Shown here in pieces: positions 1 through 9,713 of a stretch of 64,000 bases of DNA (the first letter of the stretch is position 1; every line of letters starts with the position of its first letter). Source of the stretch: Cobetia amphilecti (lineage in GTDB: Bacteria > Pseudomonadota > Gammaproteobacteria > Pseudomonadales > Halomonadaceae). Both the position numbers and the translations under genes were made by a program. The DNA lies in contig NZ_CP084115.1 of NCBI RefSeq assembly GCF_020217465.1, forward strand, positions 992,001-1,056,000, given 5' to 3'. The notes under the pieces are model-generated. The model was not told where the DNA came from. It made no database searches and saw only the letters and a program-made list of their open reading frames with translations.

Positions 1-2
1 CG

Positions 3-983
3 GACCCGGTCGGCGAGGTCGATGGGCTGCGCTCGCGTCCGAGCGGCATTCAGGTCGGCCACATGCGCGTGCCGCTGGGCGTGATCGGCATCATCTTCGA
101 GTCACGCCCCAATGTGACCATCGAGGCGGCCAGCCTGTGTCTGAAGTCCGGCAATGCCTGCATCCTGCGCGGTGGCTCCGAGGCTGCGTCCAGCAACCGT
201 GCGCTGAGCGAGATCATCAGCGAGGCGTTGGTGCTCTCCGAGCTGCCGGCCACGGCAGTGCAGGTCGTCGCCACCACGGACCGCGCCGCGGTCGGTGAGC
301 TGATCGCGATGCCCGAGTTCGTCGACGTCATCATTCCGCGCGGTGGCAAGAGCCTCATCTCGCGTATCTCGCGTGATGCGCGCGTGCCGGTCATCAAGCA
401 CCTCGATGGCATCTGCCACGTCTATATCGATGCCACGGCTGACCTGGCGATGGCGGTCCGGATCGCCGAGAACGCCAAGACCCACCGCTACGGCACCTGC
501 AACACCATGGAGACCCTGCTGGTCGATGCGCCGGTTGCCGCCGAGGTCCTGCCGCGTATCGCCGAGCGTCTGGCGGCACATGAGGTCGAGATTCGCGGTT
601 GCGAGCGTACCTGCGAAGTGCTGCCGCAGGCCGTGGCCGCCAGTGCGGAAGACTGGGATACCGAATACCTGGCGCCGATTCTGGCGATTCGCGTCGTGGA
701 TGGCGTGGATGAGGCGATGGCGCATATCGAGCGGCACAGCTCCGGGCACACCGAGGCCATCATCACCGAGAACTATGCGCTGGCGCGCCGCTTCATGGCG
801 GAAGTCGATTCCAGCTCGGTGATGGTCAACGCCTCCACCCGCTTCGCCGATGGCTTCGAATATGGCCTGGGCGCCGAGATCGGCATCTCCACCGACAAGC
901 TGCATGCGCGTGGTCCGGTCGGGCTTGAGGGCCTGACGACCCGCAAGTACATCGTGTTCGGTGATGGGCAGATTCGCCAGTGA
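3..983 (+). CDS. proA: Gamma-glutamyl phosphate reductase (5' truncated)
   Basis: Reduces gamma-glutamyl phosphate to glutamate-5-semialdehyde with NADPH, the second step of proline synthesis in the cytoplasm. The frame is open from base 3, so the gene begins before the window; 326 residues are visible of about 420 in the family. Visible marks are [17 protein letters not shown], the aldehyde dehydrogenase catalytic motif [11 protein letters not shown] (Cys codon at 498-500) and the C-terminal [13 protein letters not shown]. Its stop overlaps the possible GTG start of nadD, which suggests translational coupling. An internal ATG at 63 is not the true start, because conserved sequence precedes it. 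Confidence 0.96.
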   Translation, partial: DPVGEVDGLRSRPSGIQVGHMRVPLGVIGIIFESRPNVTIEAASLCLKSGNACILRGGSEAASSNRALSEIISEALVLSELPATAVQVVATTDRAAVGELIAMPEFVDVIIPRGGKSLISRISRDARVPVIKHLDGICHVYIDATADLAMAVRIAENAKTHRYGTCNTMETLLVDAPVAAEVLPRIAERLAAHEVEIRGCERTCEVLPQAVAASAEDWDTEYLAPILAIRVVDGVDEAMAHIERHSSGHTEAIITENYALARRFMAEVDSSSVMVNASTRFADGFEYGLGAEIGISTDKLHARGPVGLEGLTTRKYIVFGDGQIRQ

Positions 984-1858
984 AGGACCAGGTCTCACCC
1001 GCCGAGGATCAGGTCGCGCCCGCGCAGACCTTGACGAACGAGCAGGCCCTGTCGCCCGAGGCGCTGGAGGATACCCAGCGCCCCTTGAATGCCGATGGTC
1101 TCGCGCAGAAGCGTGAGGCCGTGCATCACGGCACCGAGTCGGCACATGATTCGCGCTCAAGGACTGACACGGCAGCGGAGCCGGGCTTTGAGGGCTGTCT
1201 CGGCCCGGTGCCGCGTGTCGCCATGCTCGGCGGTACCTTCGATCCCATCCATCACGGCCATCTGCGCAGTGCCATCGAGCTGCGCGAAGCGCTGGGGCTG
1301 GACCATGTGCTGCTGGTGCCTTCGCATCAGCCGCCGCATCGCGCCGCGCCCGGCGTCAGCAGTGATCAGCGGCTGGCGATGCTGGAAGCCGCGATAGAGG
1401 CAGAGCCGGGCCTCAAGGCCGATGGGCGTGAGCTGCTGCGCGATGGGCCTTCCTACAGTGCCGACACCCTGGCCAGTCTGCGCGCCGAATACGGCCCGCA
1501 GGCGCGGCTGGTGATGGCCATCGGCCATGACGCCTTCCTCAAGCTCGGGGAGTGGCATGCCGCCGATCGTCTGTTCGATGATGCCCATGTGGTGGTGATC
1601 GAGCGGCCGGACCATGATGCACCGCTGCCCCGGGCGCTCGAAGCGTTGATCCAGGGGCGCGAGGTCGACTCGGTGGCGGCCTTGATGGCGCGCCCGGGTG
1701 GCCACCTGTTGCGCCTGTCGCTGCCGACACGCATGGCTATCAGTGCCACCTTCGTGCGCGAGCGCCTCGCGCTGGGTGACAGCGTGCGCTATCTGCTGCC
1801 GGAAGCGGTGATCCGTCATATCGAGGCGCATGGCCTCTATTGTCCGTCATCGACCTGA
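980..1858 (+). CDS. nadD: Nicotinate-nucleotide adenylyltransferase with N-terminal extension
   Basis: Transfers AMP from ATP to nicotinate mononucleotide, giving deamido-NAD in NAD synthesis. The core starts near residue 77 with [17 protein letters not shown] (nucleotidyltransferase HxGH motif) and ends with the [10 protein letters not shown] signature (family ISSTxIR). The frame opens with a GTG overlapping the proA stop, giving 292 residues against about 215 for the family. The first 75 or so residues are acidic, low complexity and without a recognisable domain, but their codon use looks coding. Alternative starts are GTG 1208 or ATG 1223; ATG 1223 would remove the first beta strand, so GTG 1208 is the better short option. 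Confidence 0.93.
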   Translation: MKDQVSPAEDQVAPAQTLTNEQALSPEALEDTQRPLNADGLAQKREAVHHGTESAHDSRSRTDTAAEPGFEGCLGPVPRVAMLGGTFDPIHHGHLRSAIELREALGLDHVLLVPSHQPPHRAAPGVSSDQRLAMLEAAIEAEPGLKADGRELLRDGPSYSADTLASLRAEYGPQARLVMAIGHDAFLKLGEWHAADRLFDDAHVVVIERPDHDAPLPRALEALIQGREVDSVAALMARPGGHLLRLSLPTRMAISATFVRERLALGDSVRYLLPEAVIRHIEAHGLYCPSST

Positions 1859-2054
1859 GCCCATCATCGAGCTGAGCGTTGTGGCTCTGAACGTCTAGTC
1901 GCGTGCGAGCGTGGCATCATGAGAGGGGCGTCGCTGCCGCGATCCCGCATCGCCGTGCGTGGCGCCCCTTTGGCGAGTAAATGACGATGCCCATAGGCGC
2001 GCGCATCGCCAACGGGTAGAATGCGCCCCCTGCCGAACAAACTTCCGAGGAATC

Positions 2055-2414
2055 ATGCAGACCGAAGCTCTTAAAAACCTGGTTGTCGACGCCCTTGAAG
2101 AACTCAAGGCCCAGGAAATCAGCGAGATCAATGTCTCCAAGCTGACCAGCGTCACCGATGTGATGGTGATCGCGACCGGTACGTCCAGCCGCCATATCTC
2201 CGCGCTGGCCAACAACGTGCAGGTCACCGTGAAAGAAGCCGGCGTCAAGCCGCTGGGTTGTGAAGGCGACAACGGCTCCGACTGGGTGCTGCTGGATCTG
2301 GGCGATGTCGTCGTCCACGTCATGCTGGCCGAAACCCGTGCCCTGTACGACCTCGAGCGCCTGTGGAGCGATCTGCCCCGCGAAACGCGTGAAGAGTACG
2401 AGCAGAGCCACTGA
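2055..2414 (+). CDS. rsfS: Ribosomal silencing factor RsfS
   Basis: Binds uL14 on the 50S subunit and blocks joining of subunits when nutrients fall. The 119-residue protein matches the RsfS/Iojap family: a helical start ([16 protein letters not shown]), then [17 protein letters not shown] and the C-terminal [14 protein letters not shown] and YDLERLW. ATG 2055 is chosen because GAGG lies at 2047-2050 and homology begins there; the frame upstream is non-homologous. A TAGAAT -10-like hexamer lies at 2017-2022. It sits between nadD and rlmH, the usual neighbours in gammaproteobacteria. Confidence 0.95.
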   Translation: MQTEALKNLVVDALEELKAQEISEINVSKLTSVTDVMVIATGTSSRHISALANNVQVTVKEAGVKPLGCEGDNGSDWVLLDLGDVVVHVMLAETRALYDLERLWSDLPRETREEYEQSH

Positions 2415-2559
2415 TCCTGCCAGCCTGACCCGACGGGTTGCTCGTCGGGGCATGTCAACCGCGCGTTACGTCCTTGCCGGTCGCGATGTCGCGGGCAGGG
2501 AGTATCCGATGGAAGGACTGCGGGCTTGCCCGTCGTTCTGACACAGCACGGGACAGGAC

Positions 2560-3027
2560 ATGAAGATCCGAGTTTTGGCGGTCGGGCAGAAGATGCCGGA
2601 CTGGGTGGAGAAGGGTAGCCGGGAATATCTCAAGCGCATGCCGCGGGATTTTTCGCTTGAGTTCATCGAGCTGGCGCCCGGCAATCGCGGCAAGAATGCG
2701 GACATCGCCCGTGCCATGGCCAGTGAAGGCGACCGGATGCTTGAAAAACTCAAGGGAAATGAACATGTTGTCGCCCTTGATGTCCTAGGTAAGGCCTGGA
2801 GTACCGAGCAGCTTGCCCAGCATGCCGATGATTGGCGGCTGGGAGGGCGAGACGTGGCCATCCTCATCGGTGGTCCGGATGGGCTCGACCCACGCCTGCT
2901 GGCACGTGCCGATCAGCGCTGGTCGCTCTCGGCACTGACGCTGCCGCACCCCCTGGTGCGCATCGTGCTGGCGGAACAGCTTTACCGCGCCTGGACATTG
3001 CTGGTCGGGCACCCCTATCACCGGTAA
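2560..3027 (+). CDS. rlmH: 23S rRNA (pseudouridine1915-N3)-methyltransferase
   Basis: Uses S-adenosylmethionine to methylate pseudouridine 1915 in helix 69 of 23S rRNA in the assembled 70S ribosome. At 155 residues it has the family length. The SPOUT fold is shown by [16 protein letters not shown] at the start, the knot-forming [11 protein letters not shown] and the C-terminal [18 protein letters not shown] and HPYHR tail, which is needed for catalysis in the family. It lies 145 bases after rsfS and 42 bases before mrdA, reading the same way. Confidence 0.97.
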   Translation: MKIRVLAVGQKMPDWVEKGSREYLKRMPRDFSLEFIELAPGNRGKNADIARAMASEGDRMLEKLKGNEHVVALDVLGKAWSTEQLAQHADDWRLGGRDVAILIGGPDGLDPRLLARADQRWSLSALTLPHPLVRIVLAEQLYRAWTLLVGHPYHR

Positions 3028-3069
3028 GCGCCTGCCGCTTGCGACACGACACTGGTTGCGAGACCCGCC

Positions 3070-5016
3070 ATGCGCCAACGCCGGGCGACGATAAAGAATC
3101 CTCAACAGGAAGTGCGGATCTTTCGCCTTCGCAGCATCGTGGCTGCCGGCCTTGTGCTGGTGCTGGCCGGATGTCTGCTGGCGCGGCTGCTCTTCCTGCA
3201 GGTCGTGGAACACGACATCTATACGACGCGCTCGGACAAGAACCGTGTGCGTGTCGAGCCCTTGCCGCCCACGCGCGGCTTGATCTATGACCGCAATGGT
3301 CAGCTGCTCGCCGAAAACCGTCCCAACTACAATCTCACCATCGTGCGCGAACGCGCCGGTGATCTCGAGACGACGCTTGAGCGCCTGGTCGAGATTCTCG
3401 ATCTGCCGCCCGATGAAGTCGAAGACTTCAAGGAACGCTCGCGTCAGCGTCAACGCCCCTATCAGCCCGCCCTGTTGATGAGTGAATTGAGTCAGGAGCA
3501 GATCGCGCGTCTGGCCGTCAATCGCTATCGCCTGCCCGGCGTCGAGGTCGAGGCGCAGCTGCTGCGCTACTACCCGGACGCCAAGCCGCTGTCGCATACC
3601 CTGGGATACGTGGGGCGCATCAATCAGGCCGAGCTCAAGACCCTCGACAAGGGCAACTATTCGGGCACCCACTTCATCGGCAAGACCGGTATCGAGCGCT
3701 TCTATGAAGAGGAGCTGCACGGTCAGGCGGGCCTGCGCAAGGTGGAAACCAATGCGCGGGGTCGCGTGCTGCGTGAGCTGTCGCGGATCGACCCGGTGCC
3801 GGGCAAGGACCTGACGCTGACCATCGATCGCGGCCTGCAGGATCTCGCCTATCGGCTGCTCAAGGGGCGACGTGGTGCCATCGTGGCCATCGAGCCCGAG
3901 ACGGGCGACATCCTGGCGATGGCCTCCGTGCCGGGCTTCAACTCCAATGAGTTCGTCACCGGCATCAGCGTCAAGAGCTATCGCGCGCTGCAGAATGATA
4001 TCGACCTGCCGCTGTTCAATCGTGCCATTCGCGGCCAGTACCCGCCGGCCTCGACCGTGAAGCCCTTCATGTCGCTGGCGGGGCTGGAGAACGGTGCCAT
4101 CACCACCAGCACCACCTTCTACGATCCCGGCTATTTCCAGCTGCCCAATGACAGCCACAAGTATCGCAACTGGCTGCGCTGGGGGCATGGGCGCGTCAAC
4201 ATGCGGCGTGGCATTGCGGTGTCCAATGACACCTTCTTCTACAACGTCGCCTATCGCCTGGGGATCGACCGCATCAGCGAGTACATGCACAAGTTCGGCT
4301 TCGGTGAGCAGACGGCGCTGGACGTGCAGGGCGCGCTGCCCGGCCTGATGCCGTCCAAGGAATGGAAGCGCAATCGCTACGACAAGCCCTGGTACCCCGG
4401 CGAGACCATCTCCATCGGTATCGGTCAGGGCTACTGGCTTGCCACGCCGTTGCAGCTCGCCTCGGCGGAGGCCGTGCTGGCCAATCGCGGCAGACACGTG
4501 ACGCCTCACCTGGCCAAGCGCATCGGTGACGAGACGGTGTTGCTGCCCCGTAGCGAGGAAAAGCCGGATGTGGTGCTGGACAATCCGGCGTGGTGGGACG
4601 ATGTCATCGCCGCGCTCGAGGACGTGGTCAGCGGGCGAGAAGGCACGGCGCGCAAGTATGTCGGCCCCGGCCTCAAGTACCGCATGGCCGGCAAGTCCGG
4701 TACCGCACAGGTCTTCACCCTCGGACAGGACCAGAAATACAACGGCAAGGAGCTCGCGGAGCGTCTGCGTGACCACGCCCTGTTCGCCGCCTTTGCGCCG
4801 GTCGAGCACCCGGAGATCGCCGTCTCCGTGGTGATCGAGAACGGCCAGGGCGGCAGCTCCGTGGCGGGCCCGATGGCGCGCGCCGTCACCGATTACTGGC
4901 TGTTGCCGCGCATTGACCCCGAGGCGCGTGAGGCGGCGCTCACGCTGGCTGCCGCTCTGGCACCCCCGGAGGCACCGGCGGGCGAGGGTGAGCAAGGAGA
5001 GAACGATGCCGACTGA
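3070..5016 (+). CDS. mrdA: Penicillin-binding protein 2 (elongasome transpeptidase)
   Basis: Class B transpeptidase that cross-links peptidoglycan during side-wall growth, in complex with RodA. The 648 residues start with a short cytoplasmic arm and one membrane anchor (about residues 19-40), followed by the dimerisation domain and the transpeptidase domain. Catalytic motifs are visible: STVK (SxxK), SND (SxN) and KSGTAQV (KTG class, here KSG). The last 11 bases overlap the rodA start, the usual coupling of this pair. A C-terminal Ala/Pro/Glu tail extends beyond the domain. Confidence 0.97.
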   Translation: MRQRRATIKNPQQEVRIFRLRSIVAAGLVLVLAGCLLARLLFLQVVEHDIYTTRSDKNRVRVEPLPPTRGLIYDRNGQLLAENRPNYNLTIVRERAGDLETTLERLVEILDLPPDEVEDFKERSRQRQRPYQPALLMSELSQEQIARLAVNRYRLPGVEVEAQLLRYYPDAKPLSHTLGYVGRINQAELKTLDKGNYSGTHFIGKTGIERFYEEELHGQAGLRKVETNARGRVLRELSRIDPVPGKDLTLTIDRGLQDLAYRLLKGRRGAIVAIEPETGDILAMASVPGFNSNEFVTGISVKSYRALQNDIDLPLFNRAIRGQYPPASTVKPFMSLAGLENGAITTSTTFYDPGYFQLPNDSHKYRNWLRWGHGRVNMRRGIAVSNDTFFYNVAYRLGIDRISEYMHKFGFGEQTALDVQGALPGLMPSKEWKRNRYDKPWYPGETISIGIGQGYWLATPLQLASAEAVLANRGRHVTPHLAKRIGDETVLLPRSEEKPDVVLDNPAWWDDVIAALEDVVSGREGTARKYVGPGLKYRMAGKSGTAQVFTLGQDQKYNGKELAERLRDHALFAAFAPVEHPEIAVSVVIENGQGGSSVAGPMARAVTDYWLLPRIDPEAREAALTLAAALAPPEAPAGEGEQGENDAD

Positions 5017-6154
5017 TTATCAGCGCTCGATGCGTGGTGTAGGCGGGGACCTCAGTCATCGCCGCCGCACCAGCCTGTGGGAGCGTATCCACCTCGATCC
5101 CTGGCTGTTGCTGTTGCTGCTGGCGGTGCTCGGCTGCGGGCTGATCGTGCTCTACAGCGCCAGCGGCCAGGATATCGACTTCACGCTGCGCCAGGCCTCA
5201 CGCCAGGCGCTGGCACTGGTGATCATGATCGGGCTCGCCCAGCTGTCACCCGCGACCCTTTACCGCTGGGCGCCGGTCGCCTACGGTGCCGGCTTCCTGA
5301 TGCTGGTGGCGGTGGAGGTGCTCGGGGATGTCGGCATGGGCGCCCAGCGCTGGCTGGTCATCCCCGGGGTGGTGCGCTTTCAGCCCTCTGAGCTGATGAA
5401 GCTGGCGATGCCGATGATGGTCGCCTGCTGGCTCGGTCAGCGCCCGCTGCCTCCTCGCTGGCGAGACTTGGCCATCTGCGCCGTCATCATCGTCGCGCCG
5501 GTGCTGCTGATCGCGCGCCAGCCGGACCTCGGCACCTCGTTGCTGGTCGCCGCGGCGGGCGTGTTCGTGATCCTGTTGGCGGGGCTTTCCTGGAAGCTGA
5601 TCGCCTTCTTCGGCGCCTTGATCGCCTCGGCATTGCCGCTTCTGTGGATGGTGATGCACGACTATCAACGCCGCCGTGTGCTGACATTCCTCAATCCGGA
5701 GTCTGACCCGCTCGGCGCGGGCTGGAATATCATCCAGTCCAAGACCGCCATCGGCTCGGGCGGCATCTTCGGCAAGGGCTATACCCTGGGGACCCAGTCC
5801 CAGCTCGAGTTTCTGCCGGAGCGCCATACCGACTTCATCGTCGCGGTCATCGGGGAGGAGTTCGGCCTGATCGGCATGAGCTTCTTCCTGGGGCTCTACG
5901 TGCTGATCGTGCTGCGCGGGCTGGTGATGTCCAACAATGGCCAGGACAGTTTTGCACGGCTGACGGGGGGCGCGATCATCCTGACGTTCTTCGTCTACGT
6001 CTTCGTCAACATCGGCATGGTATCGGGTATCTTGCCGGTCGTTGGCGTCCCGTTGCCGCTGGTCAGTTATGGTGGGACCTCCAGCGTGACCTTGCTGGCA
6101 GGCTTCGGTATTCTCATGAGCATTCATACCCACCGGCGCCTATTGTCGCGATGA
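5006..6154 (+). CDS. rodA: Rod-shape determining SEDS glycosyltransferase RodA
   Basis: Polymerises lipid II into glycan strands with PBP2. The 382-residue protein is almost wholly membrane-embedded, with about ten helices. SEDS marks include RWLVIPGVVRFQPSELMK, the Asp-containing RQPDLGTSLL, the loop LPERHTDFIVAVIGEEFG and the final GVPLPLVSYGGTS. ATG 5006 has AAGGAGAG just before it, lies inside the mrdA end and gives a normal N-terminus; an upstream in-frame start would add an Arg-rich stretch with no homology. Confidence 0.97.
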   Translation: MPTDYQRSMRGVGGDLSHRRRTSLWERIHLDPWLLLLLLAVLGCGLIVLYSASGQDIDFTLRQASRQALALVIMIGLAQLSPATLYRWAPVAYGAGFLMLVAVEVLGDVGMGAQRWLVIPGVVRFQPSELMKLAMPMMVACWLGQRPLPPRWRDLAICAVIIVAPVLLIARQPDLGTSLLVAAAGVFVILLAGLSWKLIAFFGALIASALPLLWMVMHDYQRRRVLTFLNPESDPLGAGWNIIQSKTAIGSGGIFGKGYTLGTQSQLEFLPERHTDFIVAVIGEEFGLIGMSFFLGLYVLIVLRGLVMSNNGQDSFARLTGGAIILTFFVYVFVNIGMVSGILPVVGVPLPLVSYGGTSSVTLLAGFGILMSIHTHRRLLSR

Positions 6155-6225
6155 CGTGGCGGCCAGTTGCCGAGTGGCAAGGACATTCGCGAGCCCAAGC
6201 TCGCAGACAGGCAAGGAGAGAGTCG

Positions 6226-7269
6226 ATGACGGTGATCAATGCGCGTGGGCGACGTCTGAAGCACTGGGGCGCAGCCCTGGTGATGGTGGCACCGCTGCTG
6301 GGAATGTCAGGCGTGGCCAAGGCGGCGCCTGATGGCTTCGCCCCGGCGACTCACCCGGAAACGGCCAAGCTGGTCGACGAGCTGGTGGCCAAGGGGCTGG
6401 ATCGCGATCGCGTGACCGAGCTGATGAATCAGGCCGATTACAGTCAGAAGGTGCTGGATGCCATGTCGCGTCCGGCGGAAGGTCATCTGCGCTGGGACCA
6501 GTACCGCGCCATCTTCATGAAGCAATCACGCATCGAAGCCGGTGTGAAGTTCATCGCCGAGCATCGTGAGACCTTCGATCGCGCCCAAGCCGAGTATGGC
6601 GTGCCGCCGGAAGTCATCGCCGCCATCATCGGTGTCGAGACCTTCTTCGGCAAGCACACCGGCACTCACCGCGTGATCGATTCACTGTCCACGCTGGCCT
6701 TCGATCATCCGCGTCGCGGCAAGTTCTTCCGTGGCGAGCTGGCAGCCTTCCTGCAGCTGACGATTGAGCAGGGCATCGACCCGCTCTCCATCAAGGGTTC
6801 CTACGCCGGCGCGATGGGCTATCCACAGTTCATCCCGACCAGCTATCAGGCCTATGCGGTCGATTTCGATGGCGATGGCGTGCGTGATCTGTGGCACAAC
6901 CCGGTCGATGCCATCGGCAGCGTCGGCAACTACTTCGCGCGCCATGGCTGGAAGGCCGGTGCGCCGGTGGTCAGCGCCGCGGATGGCCCCGGGACGCCGC
7001 CGTCCTCCGTCACCTTCAACAAGACGAAAAAGCCGTACATGAGCGTTTCCGCGCTCGAGGCGGCCGGTGTCCAGGTGGCAGACGACGTGGCCGGCAATAC
7101 CCAGGTGATTCCGTTGGCGCTGGACCTGAAGCAGGGCTACCGCTACGCCGTCGGCTACGACAACTTCTACGTCATCACGCGCTACAACCACAGCCACATG
7201 TATGCGATGGCCGTGGATGAGCTCTCCCGGGCGATCAAGCGTCGTCTCGAGGACGGAGGTGCGGGATGA
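6226..7269 (+). CDS. mltB: Membrane-bound lytic murein transglycosylase B
   Basis: Cleaves the MurNAc-GlcNAc bond of peptidoglycan with formation of 1,6-anhydroMurNAc, acting on the periplasmic side. ATG 6226 is preceded by AAGGAGAG and gives a secretion signal (positive start RGRRLKHW, then a hydrophobic run to AKAAP near residue 30). The catalytic Glu lies in GVETFFGKHTG, and the SLTF2 fold is marked by GAMGYPQFIPTSYQAYAVDFDGD. No lipobox Cys is visible, so it may be soluble, as for P. aeruginosa SltB-type enzymes. It overlaps rlpA by four bases. Product 347 residues. Confidence 0.95.
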   Translation: MTVINARGRRLKHWGAALVMVAPLLGMSGVAKAAPDGFAPATHPETAKLVDELVAKGLDRDRVTELMNQADYSQKVLDAMSRPAEGHLRWDQYRAIFMKQSRIEAGVKFIAEHRETFDRAQAEYGVPPEVIAAIIGVETFFGKHTGTHRVIDSLSTLAFDHPRRGKFFRGELAAFLQLTIEQGIDPLSIKGSYAGAMGYPQFIPTSYQAYAVDFDGDGVRDLWHNPVDAIGSVGNYFARHGWKAGAPVVSAADGPGTPPSSVTFNKTKKPYMSVSALEAAGVQVADDVAGNTQVIPLALDLKQGYRYAVGYDNFYVITRYNHSHMYAMAVDELSRAIKRRLEDGGAG

Positions 7270-8297
7270 GCTGGTCACGTGCGCTACCGCTGACACTCGC
7301 GCTTGCCCTGCTGGCCGGCTGTGCCAGCAGTGGGGGTGGCACCCAGGTCAGTGATGGTGCCTCGGCGAGCACCGGCAAGAAGGCTGGCAAGAACAGCCGC
7401 TACGAGATGGACAGCGATGCCTATCCCGATGATGCGCCGGATGTCTCGGCGGTGCCCGATGAGGTGCCACGTGTCGAACCCTATACCCGCAGCGGCAATC
7501 GCAGCGAGTACGAGGTATGGGGCAAGACCTATCGCGTGATGGATGATCCGCGCGGTTACGTGGCCGAGGGCACGGCTTCCTGGTACGGCAAGAAGTTTCA
7601 TGGCTACGCCACTGCCAGTGGCGAGATCTATGACATGTACACCATGACGGCGGCCCACAAGTCGCTGCCATTGCCGACCTATGCGCGTGTCACCAATCTG
7701 GACAATGGCAAGCAGGTCATCGTCAAGGTCAACGACCGCGGCCCCTTCCATGAAGACCGCCTGATTGACCTGTCCTACAGCGCGGCGTGGCGCCTGGATA
7801 TGCTGGGCCATGGCACCGGGCATGTGCGTGTCGAGACTCTCGACGCCACGACCTGGAAGCCGGGTCCGAGTCCGACCCAGGGCACGGCAGAGTCCGAGCG
7901 TCTGCTGGCGCGCAGCCAGGCGGTACGCCGCGAGCAGGGCATTGCCGGGCTTGACGCGATGGAGGCAACCGGTGGTTCCGTGGCCTCGAGCGCTTCCGGC
8001 GCGAGCGTTGCCGCCAAGCCCGTGGTAGCCTCTGCTGCGCCGAGCAGCACGTCCTCCGTGGCGAACGGGGAAGCTGCCTTCCTGCAGGTCGCGGCGGTCA
8101 GTGATCTGAGCAAGGCCGACAGCATTCGTGCCAGTGTCAGCTCCCGTCTGGGACGACCGACTCGCGTGCTGGGCAGCGGCGACCTCTACAAGGTTCAGGT
8201 CGGCCCGCTGGAAGACAATGTCCGTATTGAATCGCTCAAGTCGGCGCTGGCCGATGCTGGCTATGCCGGGGCCTTCAGCGTCACGGCAGAGCGATAA
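7266..8297 (+). CDS. rlpA: Septal-ring lipoprotein RlpA (DPBB and SPOR domains)
   Basis: Lipoprotein that in P. aeruginosa is a lytic transglycosylase for glycan strands lacking stem peptides and acts at the septum. The start shows a lipoprotein signal, with LALALLAGC as lipobox (Cys near residue 19). Next comes a Ser/Gly-rich linker, a double-psi beta-barrel domain (about residues 95-185, with GTASWYGKKFHG and VIVKVNDRGPF), an Ala/Ser-rich linker, and a C-terminal SPOR domain (about residues 263-343) that binds denuded glycan. The start overlaps mltB by ATGA, indicating coupling. Confidence 0.95.
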   Translation: MSWSRALPLTLALALLAGCASSGGGTQVSDGASASTGKKAGKNSRYEMDSDAYPDDAPDVSAVPDEVPRVEPYTRSGNRSEYEVWGKTYRVMDDPRGYVAEGTASWYGKKFHGYATASGEIYDMYTMTAAHKSLPLPTYARVTNLDNGKQVIVKVNDRGPFHEDRLIDLSYSAAWRLDMLGHGTGHVRVETLDATTWKPGPSPTQGTAESERLLARSQAVRREQGIAGLDAMEATGGSVASSASGASVAAKPVVASAAPSSTSSVANGEAAFLQVAAVSDLSKADSIRASVSSRLGRPTRVLGSGDLYKVQVGPLEDNVRIESLKSALADAGYAGAFSVTAER

Positions 8298-8370
8298 GGG
8301 CCGCAGGCCCGTTTTCATCCATCATGCGCTTCGTGAAGAGGCGCAACCTGGCCGAGGCGCAAGCCTCGGC
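8298..8370 (+). other. Two short hairpins between rlpA and dacA
   Basis: GGGCC-GCA-GGCCC at 8298-8310 is followed by GTTTTC and could act as a weak terminator just after the rlpA stop. A second perfect stem, GCCGAGGC with a GCAA tetraloop and GCCTCGGC, lies at 8351-8370, about 30 bases before the dacA start. It may shape the dacA leader or protect the mRNA end. No experimental support. Confidence 0.4.
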
Positions 8371-8399
8371 TTATGCATGAGTGTCAAAGAGATTCCAAC

Positions 8400-9602
8400 A
8401 TGTCCCTGAAAGCCCGACTTCTTCCTCTTCGGCGTCGATTCTCCGCGCTGATGGCGGCCAGCGGCATTGCGCTGTTCGCAGGCGTTGCCGCCACCCCGGC
8501 CCAAGCCATCGAGACGGATACCCTGATTCCGGCGGCGCCGCAGCTGGCGGCATCTTCCTGGATCCTGATGGACGCCAATTCCGGGCGCATCCTGGTCGAG
8601 CACAATGCCGACAAGCGCCTGCCGCCGGCCAGCCTGACCAAGATGATGACGGCCTACCTGGTCGAGAGCGAGATGGACGACGGCAAGCTGAGCCCGGACG
8701 AGAAGGTCCGCATCAGCGTCAATGCCTGGAAGACGGGTGGCTCGCGCATGTTCATCCGCGAAGGCACCAGCGTCACCGTCGATGACCTGCTGCACGGTGT
8801 CATCATCCAGTCCGGCAACGACGCCAGCGTCGCGCTGGCCGAGCGCATCGGCGGCAGCGAAGGTTCCTTCGCCGACCTGATGAACCAGCACGCCAAGCGT
8901 CTGGGCATGAAGAACACCCACTACATGAACGCCACTGGCCTGCCGCACGCGGAGCATTACTCCACGGCGCACGACCTGGCGATTCTGGCGCGTCGCATCA
9001 TCAAGGACTACCCGGATCACTACGAGATCTACTCCCAGAAGTACTTCACCTGGAATGGCATCAAGCAGCCGAACCGCAACAAGCTGCTGTGGCGTGACAA
9101 GGATGTCGATGGCCTGAAGACCGGCCACACCGAAGAAGCCGGCTACTGCCTGGTGGCATCCGCCAAGAAGGAAGATACCCGCCTGATCAGTGTCGTGATG
9201 GGCACCAAGTCCGAAGAGGCGCGTGCGCAGGAATCCCAGAAGCTGTTGACCTACGGCTTCCGCTACTTCGAGAGCAAGAAGCTCTATGACAAGGGCGCGG
9301 TGCTCAACCAGGCGCGTGTCTGGGGTGGCGAGAAGGACCAGGTGCGTCTGGGCATGGCTCAGGACGTCTTCCTGACCGTGCCGAGCGGCCAGGCTGACAA
9401 GCTGACCGCGCGTCTTGATCTCAAGGACACCATCAAGGCCCCGGTTCAGGCCGGCGAGCAGTACGGTACCCTGCAGATCAAGCTGGACGACAAGGTGCTG
9501 GCCGAAGAACCTCTGGTCGCACTGGAGCCGGTGGAGCAGGGCGGCCTGTTCAAGCGTCTGTGGGATGCCCTGATGCTGTTCTTCCACGGCCTGTTCAACT
9601 GA
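8400..9602 (+). CDS. dacA: D-alanyl-D-alanine carboxypeptidase (PBP5/6 type)
   Basis: Removes the terminal D-Ala from peptidoglycan stem peptides in the periplasm. The 400-residue product has a signal peptide ending at TPAQAIE (about residue 36), then catalytic motifs PASLTKMM (SxxK), IQSGNDAS (SxN) and GLKTGHTEEAGYC (KTG). It ends with a PBP5 C-terminal beta domain and an amphipathic helix, LFKRLWDALMLFFHGLFN, the usual membrane anchor. ATG 8400 is the start that gives the signal peptide; its ribosome-binding site is weak. P. aeruginosa calls the equivalent gene dacC. Confidence 0.95.
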   Translation: MSLKARLLPLRRRFSALMAASGIALFAGVAATPAQAIETDTLIPAAPQLAASSWILMDANSGRILVEHNADKRLPPASLTKMMTAYLVESEMDDGKLSPDEKVRISVNAWKTGGSRMFIREGTSVTVDDLLHGVIIQSGNDASVALAERIGGSEGSFADLMNQHAKRLGMKNTHYMNATGLPHAEHYSTAHDLAILARRIIKDYPDHYEIYSQKYFTWNGIKQPNRNKLLWRDKDVDGLKTGHTEEAGYCLVASAKKEDTRLISVVMGTKSEEARAQESQKLLTYGFRYFESKKLYDKGAVLNQARVWGGEKDQVRLGMAQDVFLTVPSGQADKLTARLDLKDTIKAPVQAGEQYGTLQIKLDDKVLAEEPLVALEPVEQGGLFKRLWDALMLFFHGLFN

Positions 9603-9660
9603 GTCAGTCGTCTGGCTGTGCGAAGTGACGCGGCCGATGACATGATTCAGTGATGGCAGT

Positions 9661-9696
9661 GGGGCGCGCGTGCTGGCGGTGCCAGGCGCGCGCCCC
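9661..9696 (+). terminator. Strong GC hairpin after dacA
   Basis: GGGGCGCGCG at 9661-9670 pairs with CGCGCGCCCC at 9687-9696, and CTGGC/GCCAG pair inside with a GGT loop. The stem is very stable but no T run follows, so it is either a poor intrinsic terminator or an RNA-stabilising structure. Confidence 0.5.
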
Positions 9697-9713
9697 TGAA
9701 TATCGCGGTCGTG

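Noticed and set aside
1922-1967. AGGGGCG/CGCCCCT pairing after nadD as a terminator
   Set aside because: Loop of more than 30 bases and no T run; could be chance in GC-rich DNA.
2785-4995. Long open frame on the minus strand opposite mrdA (736 codons)
   Set aside because: It is antisense to a clear PBP2 gene, has low-complexity His/Arg/Gln-rich content and no family match; typical shadow of a GC-rich gene.
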